Below the pieces are notes generated by a model. The model was not told the DNA's origin. It did not search any database and saw nothing but the letters and a program-made list of their open reading frames with translations. The translations under genes were made by a program, and so were the position numbers. Source: Conexibacter sp. (GTDB taxonomy: Bacteria; Actinomycetota; Thermoleophilia; Solirubrobacterales; Solirubrobacteraceae). Taken from it: DNA of 6,914 nucleotides. Location: the NCBI GenBank assembly GCA_025964215.1, contig JAOPZG010000080.1, positions 1-6,914 on the forward strand, given 5' to 3'. Below are positions 1-5,092 of this stretch, piece by piece (within the stretch, counting starts at the first letter, position 1; every line of letters begins with the position of its first letter).

Positions 1-1089
1 GCCGCCGCGATCATGCCGTTGTCGCTCACCCTGCTCGCCGCGGCCGTGCCGCCCGCGCGCCGTGCGGTGGCGATCGGTGTCTGGGGCGGTGTGTCCGGGC
101 TCGGCGTCGCGCTCGGCCCGGTCGTCGGCGGCGCGGTCGTCGACGGGATCTCATGGCACTGGATCTTCTGGCTCAACGTGCCGATCGGCCTCGCCCTGAT
201 CCCGCTGAGCGCGCGCTTCCTGAGCGAGTCGCGCGGCCCGGCCGGGCGGCTCGACCTCCCGGGGATCGCGCTCGCCGGCGCCGGCCTGCTGGGCATCGTC
301 TACGGGATCGTGCGCGGCGAGGCGCTGGGCTGGACGTCGGCGACGATCGTCGGCTCGATCGCCGCGGGCCTCGCGTTGTTGGTGGCCTTCGTCGCCTGGG
401 AGCACCGCGCCCCGGCGCCGATGCTGCCGCTGCGCTTCTTCCGCTCGCGGGCCTTCAGCGCGACCAACGGGACGTCGATGGCGATGTTCTTCGGCGTCTT
501 CGGCTCGATCTTCCTGCTCTCGCAGTTCTTCCAGACGACGCAGGGGCTCTCGCCGTTGCAGGCCGGGCTGCGGGTGCTGCCGTGGACGATCATGCCGATG
601 TTCGTCGCGCCGGTCGCGGGGATCCTGAGCGACCGGATCGGGGCGCGGCCGCTGATGGCGACCGGGCTCGCGTTGCAGGCGATCGCGATCGGCTGGCTCT
701 CGGCGGTCATCACGCCGGACGTCGCGTACGGCGCGCTGCTCGCGCCGTTCGTCCTGGCCGGGACCGGCATGGCGCTCGTCTTCGCGCCGGCGGCCAACGC
801 GGTGCTCGGGTCGGTCAAGGAGGAGGAGGCGGGCCAGGCCTCGGGCGCGACCAACGCGATCCGCGAGCTCGGCGGCGTCCTCGGCGTCGCGGTCCTCGCC
901 TCCGTGTTCACCGCCAAGGGCGGCTACGGCTCGCCGCAGCAGTACGTGGACGGGATGACGGCGGCGCTGCCGATCGGCGCGGGGATCCTGGGCGTGGGCG
1001 CGGTGCTGGCGCTGTTCATCCCGGGCAAGGCGCGGGCGGAAGTGGCGCTCGAGCCCACGATCTCAGCCGCCCCCGCTCAAGGGGTCTGA
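1..1089 (+). CDS. DHA2-family MFS drug exporter (5' end outside window)
   Basis: This is the C-terminal 362 residues of a 14-helix drug:H+ antiporter of the major facilitator superfamily (DHA2, EmrB/QacA type), an inner-membrane protein that exports small hydrophobic compounds using the proton gradient. The reading frame is open from base 1, and the codons before the first ATG (base 13) continue the transmembrane pattern, so the true start lies upstream. Residues 33-47 of the fragment (GLGVALGPVVGGAVV) match antiporter motif C. WHWIFWLNVPIG (52-63) and, near the end, GQASGATNAIRELGGVLG are typical DHA2 signatures. About ten hydrophobic helices are visible; the missing part should hold the first few helices and motif A. 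The last three residues (QGV) and the stop come from a palindromic repeat, so the extreme C-terminus may be acquired. Substrate cannot be read from the sequence. Confidence 0.9.
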   Translation, partial: AAAIMPLSLTLLAAAVPPARRAVAIGVWGGVSGLGVALGPVVGGAVVDGISWHWIFWLNVPIGLALIPLSARFLSESRGPAGRLDLPGIALAGAGLLGIVYGIVRGEALGWTSATIVGSIAAGLALLVAFVAWEHRAPAPMLPLRFFRSRAFSATNGTSMAMFFGVFGSIFLLSQFFQTTQGLSPLQAGLRVLPWTIMPMFVAPVAGILSDRIGARPLMATGLALQAIAIGWLSAVITPDVAYGALLAPFVLAGTGMALVFAPAANAVLGSVKEEEAGQASGATNAIRELGGVLGVAVLASVFTAKGGYGSPQQYVDGMTAALPIGAGILGVGAVLALFIPGKARAEVALEPTISAAPAQGV

Positions 1090-1158
1090 CCCCCTCACAC
1101 GCCCCACTCAAGGGGTCTGACCCCCTCACACGCGGTGCCGCAGGGGGTCTGACCCCCT
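1076..1158. repeat. Three copies of a palindromic GGGGTCTGACCCC repeat
   Basis: Copies 1 (1076-1102) and 2 (1107-1133) are identical 27-base units starting CTCAAGGGGTCTGACC and ending CACACGC, with a 31-base period. Copy 3 is diverged and keeps the core AGGGGGTCTGACCCCCT (1142-1158), a perfect odd palindrome centred on T1150. Each core can fold into a 5-7 bp G:C-rich hairpin with a 3-base loop in RNA. The TGA stop of the MFS gene (1087-1089) sits in the core of copy 1. No other copy was noticed in this window. This resembles REP-type extragenic palindromes, which elsewhere are spread by REP-associated tyrosine transposases; that origin is inferred here. Confidence 0.8.
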
Positions 1159-1167
1159 CCGCGGGAT

Positions 1168-1205
1168 GACGAAGGCCCCGCCGGGTTCCAGCGGGGCCTT
1201 TCGTC
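1168..1205. terminator. Bidirectional hairpin terminator between MFS gene and SRP RNA
   Basis: The left arm GACGAAGGCCCCGC (1168-1181) and the right arm GCGGGGCCTTTCGTC (1191-1205) are complementary over 14 bases with one extra T on the right. The loop is nine bases. Downstream of the plus-strand MFS gene it would end that transcript. On the minus strand it begins about 12 bases after the predicted 3' end of the SRP RNA, so one hairpin probably serves both convergent transcripts. T-rich stretches are short in both directions, as is common in high-GC genomes. Confidence 0.8.
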
Positions 1206-1216
1206 TTGCAGGTAGT

Positions 1217-1492
1217 GGACCGTGCACCCGAACTTGTGATGTGGTCCCCGGGCGCCACGCCGGAGGGTGGCTCGAGCACCGGGAGCTCCCGCTGCGCCCG
1301 CCGGGTATCGCTTAAGGCTGCTTCCTTCCGGACCTGACCTGGTTCACGAGCCGACGCCGCGCGGGACCCGGGCCGTCAACGCCACCACGGCGCGCAGACC
1401 CCGTTGGCCAGCACCCCGCGATCGGGGATTCGGCCTCGCTAGAGCGGATTGCGAGCGACAGGGCACCGCTACCTCCCCGCCTAGCACGGTCC
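1217..1492 (-). ncRNA. ffs: Signal recognition particle RNA, large bacterial type with Alu domain
   Basis: This is the RNA scaffold of the signal recognition particle, which binds Ffh and targets nascent membrane proteins to the translocon. On the minus strand, bases 1345-1314 carry the invariant domain IV hairpin: CCAGGTCAGGTCCGGAAGG followed by AAGCAGCC. The RNA is about 276 nt, far longer than 4.5S RNA. Its 5' part has the Alu-domain signature of the Bacillus scRNA: GTGCTAGGCGGGGAGGTAGC (minus, from 1486), then GGTGCCCTGT, then GCAATCCGCTCTAGC and AGGCCGAATCCC. The ends pair perfectly: GGACCGTGC at the 5' end (1492-1484) with GCACGGTCC at the 3' end (1225-1217). The 3' part keeps GGGTGCACGGT as in Bacillus. 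Long-helix pairing is also visible on both sides of domain IV, for example TCCCGC with GCGGGA and GGTGGC with GCCACC. Exact mature ends are inferred from the closing helix. Confidence 0.95.
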
Positions 1493-1499
1493 GGGAGGG

Positions 1500-1505
1500 A
1501 GTCTA
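1500..1505 (-). promoter_or_regulatory. Candidate -10 box of the SRP RNA promoter
   Basis: On the minus strand TAGACT lies seven bases before the predicted first base of the SRP RNA (1492), the expected distance for a -10 hexamer. No convincing -35 is seen at 16-18 bases further up. The hexamer overlaps the TAG stop codon of the small upstream reading frame, so the promoter lies inside the end of that gene. Confidence 0.5.
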
Positions 1506-1643
1506 TCGCTGCGCGGCGGCGAGGGCCGCGGCGAACTTGAACAGCGAGGAGGACAGCGACGGACCGATGTAGACGTTGCCGCCGGGGGCGGTGACGGTCG
1601 GCACGGGCGAAGCGGAGGTCGCGGACATGCCGACAGTATTCAT
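1503..1643 (-). CDS. Probable 46-residue small protein of unknown function
   Basis: I do not recognise this protein. The frame encodes MNTVGMSATSASPVPTVTAP at its N-terminus, then GGNVYIGPSLSSSLFKF and an Ala-rich end AAALAAAQR. From the second ATG (1628), 38 of 41 codons end in G or C, which fits a real gene in this genome. The first ATG (1643) has only a weak AAGGTG about 11 bases upstream; the second has none, so the start is uncertain (46 or 41 residues). The N-terminal half is rich in Ser, Thr, Pro and Ala and probably disordered; the C-terminal part could form a short amphipathic helix. No signal peptide or full membrane span is evident. It starts 29 bases after the glutathione transferase stop on the same strand and ends just before the SRP RNA, so it may be cotranscribed with the former. 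It could still be a chance frame in GC-rich DNA. Confidence 0.45.
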   Translation of the reverse strand: MNTVGMSATSASPVPTVTAPGGNVYIGPSLSSSLFKFAAALAAAQR

Positions 1644-1651
1644 GACGGGGG

Positions 1652-1677
1652 CGTCACCTTGTGACGAACACGTCACA
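1652..1677. promoter_or_regulatory. Candidate operator: three alternating CGTCAC/GTGACG half-sites
   Basis: Reading the plus strand, half-sites CGTCAC (1652-1657), GTGACG (1661-1666) and CGTCAC (1671-1676) are spaced about one helical turn apart, so two dyads share the middle half-site. The right dyad extends to TGTGACGAACACGTCACA (1660-1677), with perfect 7-base arms around AACA. The array overlaps the stop codon of the glutathione transferase and lies just upstream of the small reading frame on the minus strand. This arrangement fits a dimeric regulator binding cooperatively, but no regulator is identified. As RNA the right dyad could also form a weak hairpin. Confidence 0.45.
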
Positions 1678-2557
1678 GACCACCCGAACGGCGGGGCGGG
1701 GCCCAGAGGTCCAGCTCCGGGCCCTTCGGGACGATCCGCGTCGGGTTGATCGACGGATGCGTCATGTAGTAATGGCGCTTGATGTGGTCGAAGTCGACCG
1801 TGTCGGCGATCCCCGGCTGCTGGTAGAGGTCACGCAGGTAGCCGGAGAGGTGGTCGTAGTCGGCGATCCGGCGCAGGTTGCACTTGAAGTGGCCGGCGTA
1901 GACGGCGTCGAAGCGGACGAGCGTGACGAACAGGCGCCAGTCGGCTTCGGTGATGTCGTCCCCGAGCAGGAAGCGGCGGGTCGCGAGGCGGTCGTCGAGC
2001 CAGTCGAGGGAGGCGAAGAGCTCGTCGAAGGCCTCCTCGTAGGCGTCCTGGGACGTCGCGAAGCCGGCGCGGTAGACGCCGTTGTTGACGGTGTCGTAGA
2101 CGCGCTCGTTGATCTCGTCGATGGCGGTGCGGAGGTCCGGCGGGTAGAGATCGGGGCCTTGGCCGGACCAGCCGTAGAGCATGCGGATGATCTCGGAGGA
2201 CTCGTTGTTGACGATGGTGTTGGTCTGGGTGTCGAAGAGGACGGGCACCGTGACGCGATCGTCGAAGTCCGGGTCCGTCAGCTCGTAGGCCTCTTGGAGG
2301 TAGGTGAAGCCGTTGACCGGATCCGGCGCGTCGGGCAGGAACCGCCACCCGCGGTCGTCGCGGATCGGGTCCACGATCGTCATAGGCAGCAGCTCTTCGA
2401 GCCCCTTCAGCTGCCGCACGATCACCGCGCGCGAGGCCCACGGACACGCGAGCGAGACGTACAGGTGGTACCGCCCGGCCTCCGGCCGCTCGCCGACCCA
2501 CTCCCGGAACCGGCTCTGCTGCCGGACGAACCGACCCTGCTGCGACTCGCTGGACAT
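1673..2557 (-). CDS. Xi-class glutathione S-transferase / glutathionyl-hydroquinone reductase family
   Basis: The 294-residue cytosolic protein belongs to the xi-class GSTs (E. coli YqjG, yeast ECM4, PcpF), which reduce glutathionyl-hydroquinones through a catalytic cysteine. An N-terminal thioredoxin-like domain carries YHLYVSLACPWASR (30-43), with the probable catalytic Cys38. VPVLFDTQTNTIVNNESSEI (104-123) is the thiol-binding stretch, and a helical C-terminal domain follows. Tyrosines matching the family's conserved trio appear in NNGVYRAGFATSQ (Y162), FDAVYAGHFKCN (Y220) and RHYYMTHPSINP (Y263/Y264). INPTRIVPKGP (270-280) is the family's C-terminal signature. The usual CPWAHR is CPWASR here, with Ser42 in place of His. 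Actinobacteria mostly use mycothiol, so the real thiol partner may not be glutathione. The ATG at 2557 follows TAGGCT by seven bases, with a GGAGG too close to the ATG for a good ribosome site, suggesting a leaderless transcript. Confidence 0.92.
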   Translation of the reverse strand: MSSESQQGRFVRQQSRFREWVGERPEAGRYHLYVSLACPWASRAVIVRQLKGLEELLPMTIVDPIRDDRGWRFLPDAPDPVNGFTYLQEAYELTDPDFDDRVTVPVLFDTQTNTIVNNESSEIIRMLYGWSGQGPDLYPPDLRTAIDEINERVYDTVNNGVYRAGFATSQDAYEEAFDELFASLDWLDDRLATRRFLLGDDITEADWRLFVTLVRFDAVYAGHFKCNLRRIADYDHLSGYLRDLYQQPGIADTVDFDHIKRHYYMTHPSINPTRIVPKGPELDLWAPPRRSGGL

Positions 2558-2564
2558 GCCCTCC

Positions 2565-2570
2565 AGCCTA
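2565..2570 (-). promoter_or_regulatory. -10 box for a leaderless GST transcript
   Basis: TAGGCT on the minus strand stands seven bases before the ATG at 2557, so transcription would begin at or next to the start codon. A GGAGGG lies in the gap, only two bases from the ATG and unlikely to work as a normal Shine-Dalgarno. No clear -35 is visible. Confidence 0.5.
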
Positions 2571-2597
2571 CGACCCGCACCACCCAGCCCCTCCAGC

Positions 2598-2603
2598 TAA
2601 ACT
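2598..2603 (+). promoter_or_regulatory. -10 box of the tRNA-Val promoter
   Basis: TAAACT lies 12 bases before the mature tRNA 5' end (2616), giving room for a short leader to be removed by RNase P. It is 27 bases from the oppositely directed -10 of the GST gene, so two divergent promoters share a 58-base intergenic gap. No recognisable -35 is seen. Confidence 0.45.
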
Positions 2604-2615
2604 GCCCGCCCACGA

Positions 2616-2687
2616 GGGCGCGTAGCTCAGTGGGAGAGCGCTCGCTTCACACGCGAGAGGTCGCAGGTTCGAAACCCGCCGCGCCCA
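2616..2687 (+). tRNA. tRNA-Val, anticodon CAC (reads GTG)
   Basis: The full cloverleaf is visible. The acceptor stem GGGCGCG (2616-2622) pairs with CGCGCCC (2680-2686). The D arm is GCTC (2625-2628) with GAGC (2636-2639). The anticodon stem CTCGC/GCGAG encloses the loop TTCACAC (2646-2652), whose anticodon is CAC. The T loop TTCGAAA is closed by GCAGG and CCCGC. One pair of the T stem is an A-C mismatch (canonical positions 51-63). The discriminator is A2687. The 3' CCA is not encoded (the next bases are TCC), so it must be added by the CCA-adding enzyme. It is a single tRNA gene with its own terminator. Confidence 0.96.
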
Positions 2688-2691
2688 TCCT

Positions 2692-2718
2692 GGAAGGCCC
2701 TGCCCTGCGGGGCCTTCC
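2692..2718 (+). terminator. Hairpin terminator after tRNA-Val
   Basis: The arms GGAAGGCCC (2692-2700) and GGGCCTTCC (2710-2718) are perfectly complementary over nine pairs, with a nine-base loop. The hairpin starts five bases after the tRNA. There is no real T tract afterwards (GTCGTTCG follows), as with other hairpins in this window. Confidence 0.75.
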
Positions 2719-2821
2719 GTCGTTCGGGTCCCGCGACCGAGAACGGCGAGATCCCCGCTTTGGCCGAAACGTCTGGTCGAACCTCGGGGTACCTGCGCGC
2801 CATGGGCCGCTCGAGATCTCA

Positions 2822-2827
2822 TAGGCT
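2822..2827 (+). promoter_or_regulatory. -10 box for a leaderless SMP-30 family transcript
   Basis: TAGGCT is followed by eight bases and then the ATG at 2836, with no Shine-Dalgarno sequence in between. The same hexamer and nearly the same spacing occur before the GST gene on the other strand. No -35 is evident. Confidence 0.5.
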
Positions 2828-2835
2828 GCGCCTGC

Positions 2836-3690
2836 ATGGAGCCGACCGGCGCGCGCTGGACGAACCACGGGGCGCTCAGGACCGACGAGCTCGTCTGGGC
2901 CGAGTCGCCGCGCTGGCGCGATGGCGAGCTGTGGGTGTCCGACACGCAGCGATCGCAGCTGGTCGTCATCGGCGCCGAGACGACGGCCGTGCATGCGCTC
3001 GGCTCCGCGGTCAACGGCACGGCGTTCCTGCCCTCCGGCGACCTCGTCGCCGCTCGCATGCACGACGCCCGGCTGGACCGCTTCGACGGCGCGCGGTGGG
3101 AGCCGTATGCCGATCTCGGAGACCTCGTGAGCGGCCGGCTCGGCGACCTGATCGCACTCGCGGACGGGACCGTCTACGTCGACGAGGTGGTGTCGCCGGA
3201 CGCGCCCGGCCGGCTGCTGAAGGTCGACGTCGACGGCCGCGCGACGGTCGCGGCCGACGAGCTGGTGTTCCCCAACGGGCTCGCGGTCGTCGACGACGGG
3301 CGGACGCTCGTGGTGGCCGAGACGTTCGCGTGCCGGCTGACGGCGTTCCCCATCGGCGCGGACGGGGGCCTGGGAGCGCGGCGGGGCTTCATCGACCTCC
3401 GAGAGCACCTGGGCGCCGAGTACCGCCCCGACGGCATCTGGGCCTGCCGGGACGGATCCGTCTGGGTCGCCACGACGACCGGCGAGGAGGTGGTGCGCGT
3501 CCGTGACGGGCGGGTCGTCGAGCGGATCGCCGTCGGCGAGTTCGCGATCGCCTGCTGCCTGGACGACGACGAGCGCGAGCTCTTCGTCACCGTCGCCAGC
3601 AGCCTCGACGCCGGGGTGTCGGTCATCGACGCGGCGTACGCCCAGCGCACCCGTGCGCGGGTCCTGCGCCTTCGCCGCGCCGGATCCTGA
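2836..3690 (+). CDS. SMP-30/gluconolactonase/LRE family protein
   Basis: The 284-residue protein has the six-bladed beta-propeller pattern of the SMP-30/gluconolactonase family, metal-dependent enzymes that usually open sugar lactones to the sugar acid. Likely metal ligands are Glu23 in WAESPRW (21-27), Asn147 in FPNGLAV (145-151) and Asp199 in RPDGIW (197-202). ELWVSDTQRSQLVVI (31-45) is the usual first-blade continuation. The stretch RLGDLIALADGTVYV (101-115) aligns with the family's NDL/NDG motif but has Gly103 where Asn is usual, so substrate preference or activity may differ. No signal peptide is present, so the protein is probably cytoplasmic. The ATG at 2836 has no ribosome site but stands eight bases behind TAGGCT. 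The next gene downstream encodes a 2-hydroxyacid dehydrogenase 61 bases away, a reasonable functional neighbour in sugar-acid breakdown, although that gene has its own promoter. Confidence 0.88.
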   Translation: MEPTGARWTNHGALRTDELVWAESPRWRDGELWVSDTQRSQLVVIGAETTAVHALGSAVNGTAFLPSGDLVAARMHDARLDRFDGARWEPYADLGDLVSGRLGDLIALADGTVYVDEVVSPDAPGRLLKVDVDGRATVAADELVFPNGLAVVDDGRTLVVAETFACRLTAFPIGADGGLGARRGFIDLREHLGAEYRPDGIWACRDGSVWVATTTGEEVVRVRDGRVVERIAVGEFAIACCLDDDERELFVTVASSLDAGVSVIDAAYAQRTRARVLRLRRAGS

Positions 3691-3726
3691 GCGCGCCCGA
3701 CCCGCGCCGCTCGCGCGCAATCTCTA

Positions 3727-3746
3727 CGCATCATATCTATGATGCG
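3727..3746. promoter_or_regulatory. Palindromic operator overlapping the -10 of the FAD dehydrogenase gene
   Basis: CGCATCATATCTATGATGCG is a perfect inverted repeat with 8-base arms around ATCT, unusually AT-rich for this genome. It contains TATGAT (3738-3743), which matches five of six bases of the -10 consensus and lies eight bases before the GTG start at 3752. A dimeric repressor bound here would block the promoter. GntR-family regulators commonly control glycolate/lactate oxidase genes and bind AT-rich palindromes of this kind; assigning that family here is an inference, and no regulator gene lies in the window. Confidence 0.7.
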
Positions 3747-3751
3747 CACCA

Positions 3752-5077
3752 GTGATCTCCCACGACCTCAGCGGCCTGAGCGCGGTGTGCGAAGCCCGTG
3801 CGCCGGTCGATGCCGCCTACCTCGCCGACGCGTCGGCGTCGATGGGGCTGCGGGGTCGCGCGGACGCCGTGGCCCTTCCCGCCGACGCCGCCGAGGTCGC
3901 CGCGGTGATGCGGTGGTGCTACGAGCGCGACGTCCCGGTGGTCCCGCGGGGTGGCGGCACGGGCTACGCCGGCGGCGCCGTGCCGATCGACGGCGGGGTC
4001 GTGCTCTCGCTGGAGCGGCTGACCCGCGTGCGGTCGTTCGATCCCCTGCTGTGGCGGATCGAGGTCGAGGCCGGTGTGCGGACCGCGACGGTCGCGCGGC
4101 TCGCGCGCGAGAACGGCTTGTACTTCCCCGTGGATCCCGGCGCGGCCGAGCAGTCGCAGATCGGCGGGAACATCGCGACCAACGCCGGCGGCCCGCACAC
4201 GTTCAAGTACGGCGTGATGGGCAAGTGGGTGATGGGGCTCGAGGCCGTCGTCCCGCCGGGCGAGCTCGTCCAGGTGGGCGGCCCGGTGCGCAAGGACGTC
4301 GCCGGCTACGACCTCGCGTCGCTGCTGGTCGGCAGCGAGGGCACGCTTGGGATCGTCACGGCGGCATGGCTGGCGCTGATGCCCGCCCCGGCGCTGCGGA
4401 TCCCCGTCGCCGCCTCCTACGGATCGACGGCCGCCGGCTGCGCGGCGATCGAGAGCGTGCTGGCCAGCGGCGTCGTGCCGGCCGTCCTCGAGTACCTGGA
4501 CGCCGGGGCGATCGCCGCGTCGGGCGCCACGTTCCCCGGCGGGCTTGCCGACGACGCGCGGTTCCTGGTCATCACCGAGTCCGACACCGGCGCGCAGGAC
4601 GCCGACGCGCTCGCCGAGGCGCTGGGCCGGACCGCCCTGCGCCCCGACGCCACGGCGCTGTGGCGGTGGCGCGAGGGCGTCTCGCTCGCGGTCACCGCCC
4701 GGCGCGGCGGCAAGCTCTCGGAGGACATCGCGGTCCCGCTCGACCGCATGGCGCAGGCGATCGACGAGATCGTCGCGATCGGCGCGCGCCACGCGCTCGA
4801 GGCGTGCTCGTGGGGCCACGCCGGCGACGGCAACCTGCACGCGACGTTCCTCTTGGCCTCGCCCGAGGACCTCCCCCGCGCCGAGGCCGCGGTCCACGAG
4901 CTGTTCGCGCTCGCGATCGGGCTGGGCGGGACGATCAGCGGCGAGCACGGCGTCGGCTGGCTCAAGCGCGGCTGGCTCGGGCGTCAGTGGGACGCGCCCG
5001 CCGTGCGCCTCCACCAGGCGATCAAGGCCGCGATCGACCCCAAGGGGCTCCTCAACCCCGGCAAGAAGACGGCCTGA
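3752..5077 (+). CDS. FAD-linked 2-hydroxyacid dehydrogenase, GlcD/D-lactate dehydrogenase type
   Basis: The 441-residue flavoprotein oxidises a 2-hydroxy acid (glycolate, D-lactate or similar) to the 2-oxo acid. The N-terminal PCMH-type FAD-binding domain carries VVPRGGGTGYAGGAV (63-77), PVDPGAAEQSQIGGNIATNA (126-145), the KYGVMGKWVMGLE stretch (152-164) and the VGSEGTLGIVT stretch (193-203). The C-terminal FAD-oxidase domain has GHAGDGNLHATF (355-366), with the metal-binding histidines, and GGTISGEHGVGWLKR (392-406) with the catalytic-type GEHG. It ends with the usual IDPKGLLNPGK. Length is normal for the family. The GTG at 3752 was chosen because ATGs at 3739 and 3742 are out of frame and TATGAT sits eight bases upstream; no Shine-Dalgarno is present, so the mRNA is probably leaderless. 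No GlcE/GlcF partner or iron-sulfur subunit is adjacent, so electron acceptor and exact substrate stay open. Confidence 0.92.
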   Translation: MISHDLSGLSAVCEARAPVDAAYLADASASMGLRGRADAVALPADAAEVAAVMRWCYERDVPVVPRGGGTGYAGGAVPIDGGVVLSLERLTRVRSFDPLLWRIEVEAGVRTATVARLARENGLYFPVDPGAAEQSQIGGNIATNAGGPHTFKYGVMGKWVMGLEAVVPPGELVQVGGPVRKDVAGYDLASLLVGSEGTLGIVTAAWLALMPAPALRIPVAASYGSTAAGCAAIESVLASGVVPAVLEYLDAGAIAASGATFPGGLADDARFLVITESDTGAQDADALAEALGRTALRPDATALWRWREGVSLAVTARRGGKLSEDIAVPLDRMAQAIDEIVAIGARHALEACSWGHAGDGNLHATFLLASPEDLPRAEAAVHELFALAIGLGGTISGEHGVGWLKRGWLGRQWDAPAVRLHQAIKAAIDPKGLLNPGKKTA

Positions 5078-5092
5078 GCCGGCTCAGCCGGC
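5074..5092. other. Palindrome holding both convergent stop codons
   Basis: CTGAGCCGGCTCAG (5074-5087) is a perfect 14-base palindrome that contains the TGA stop of the plus-strand dehydrogenase (5075-5077) and the TGA stop of the minus-strand oxidoreductase (5086-5084). Overlapping it, GCCGGC-TCA-GCCGGC (5078-5092) could form a six-pair hairpin. It may help end transcription in both directions, but there is no T tract and no separate intergenic space. Confidence 0.4.

Noticed and set aside
1076..1158. A CRISPR array
   Set aside because: Only three short palindromic units, two of them separated by four bases, with no spacers of the right size and no cas genes.
1267..1572. A 101-codon plus-strand open frame
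   Set aside because: It lies over the SRP RNA on the opposite strand and has no protein-like motif.
1660..1677. A CRP/GlxR binding site (TGTGA...TCACA)
   Set aside because: The half-sites match, but the spacer is eight bases, whereas the canonical CRP/GlxR site has six, so I list it only as an unassigned operator.
1661..2824. A 387-codon open frame on the plus strand
   Set aside because: It is antisense to the well-supported xi-class GST, runs on through the tRNA-Val gene and its terminator, and has low-complexity Val/Asp/Glu-rich composition typical of a GC-rich shadow frame.
2568..3059. A minus-strand open frame containing RRVSNLRPLACEA
   Set aside because: That peptide is the familiar false translation of a tRNA gene read antisense; here it is the complement of tRNA-Val.
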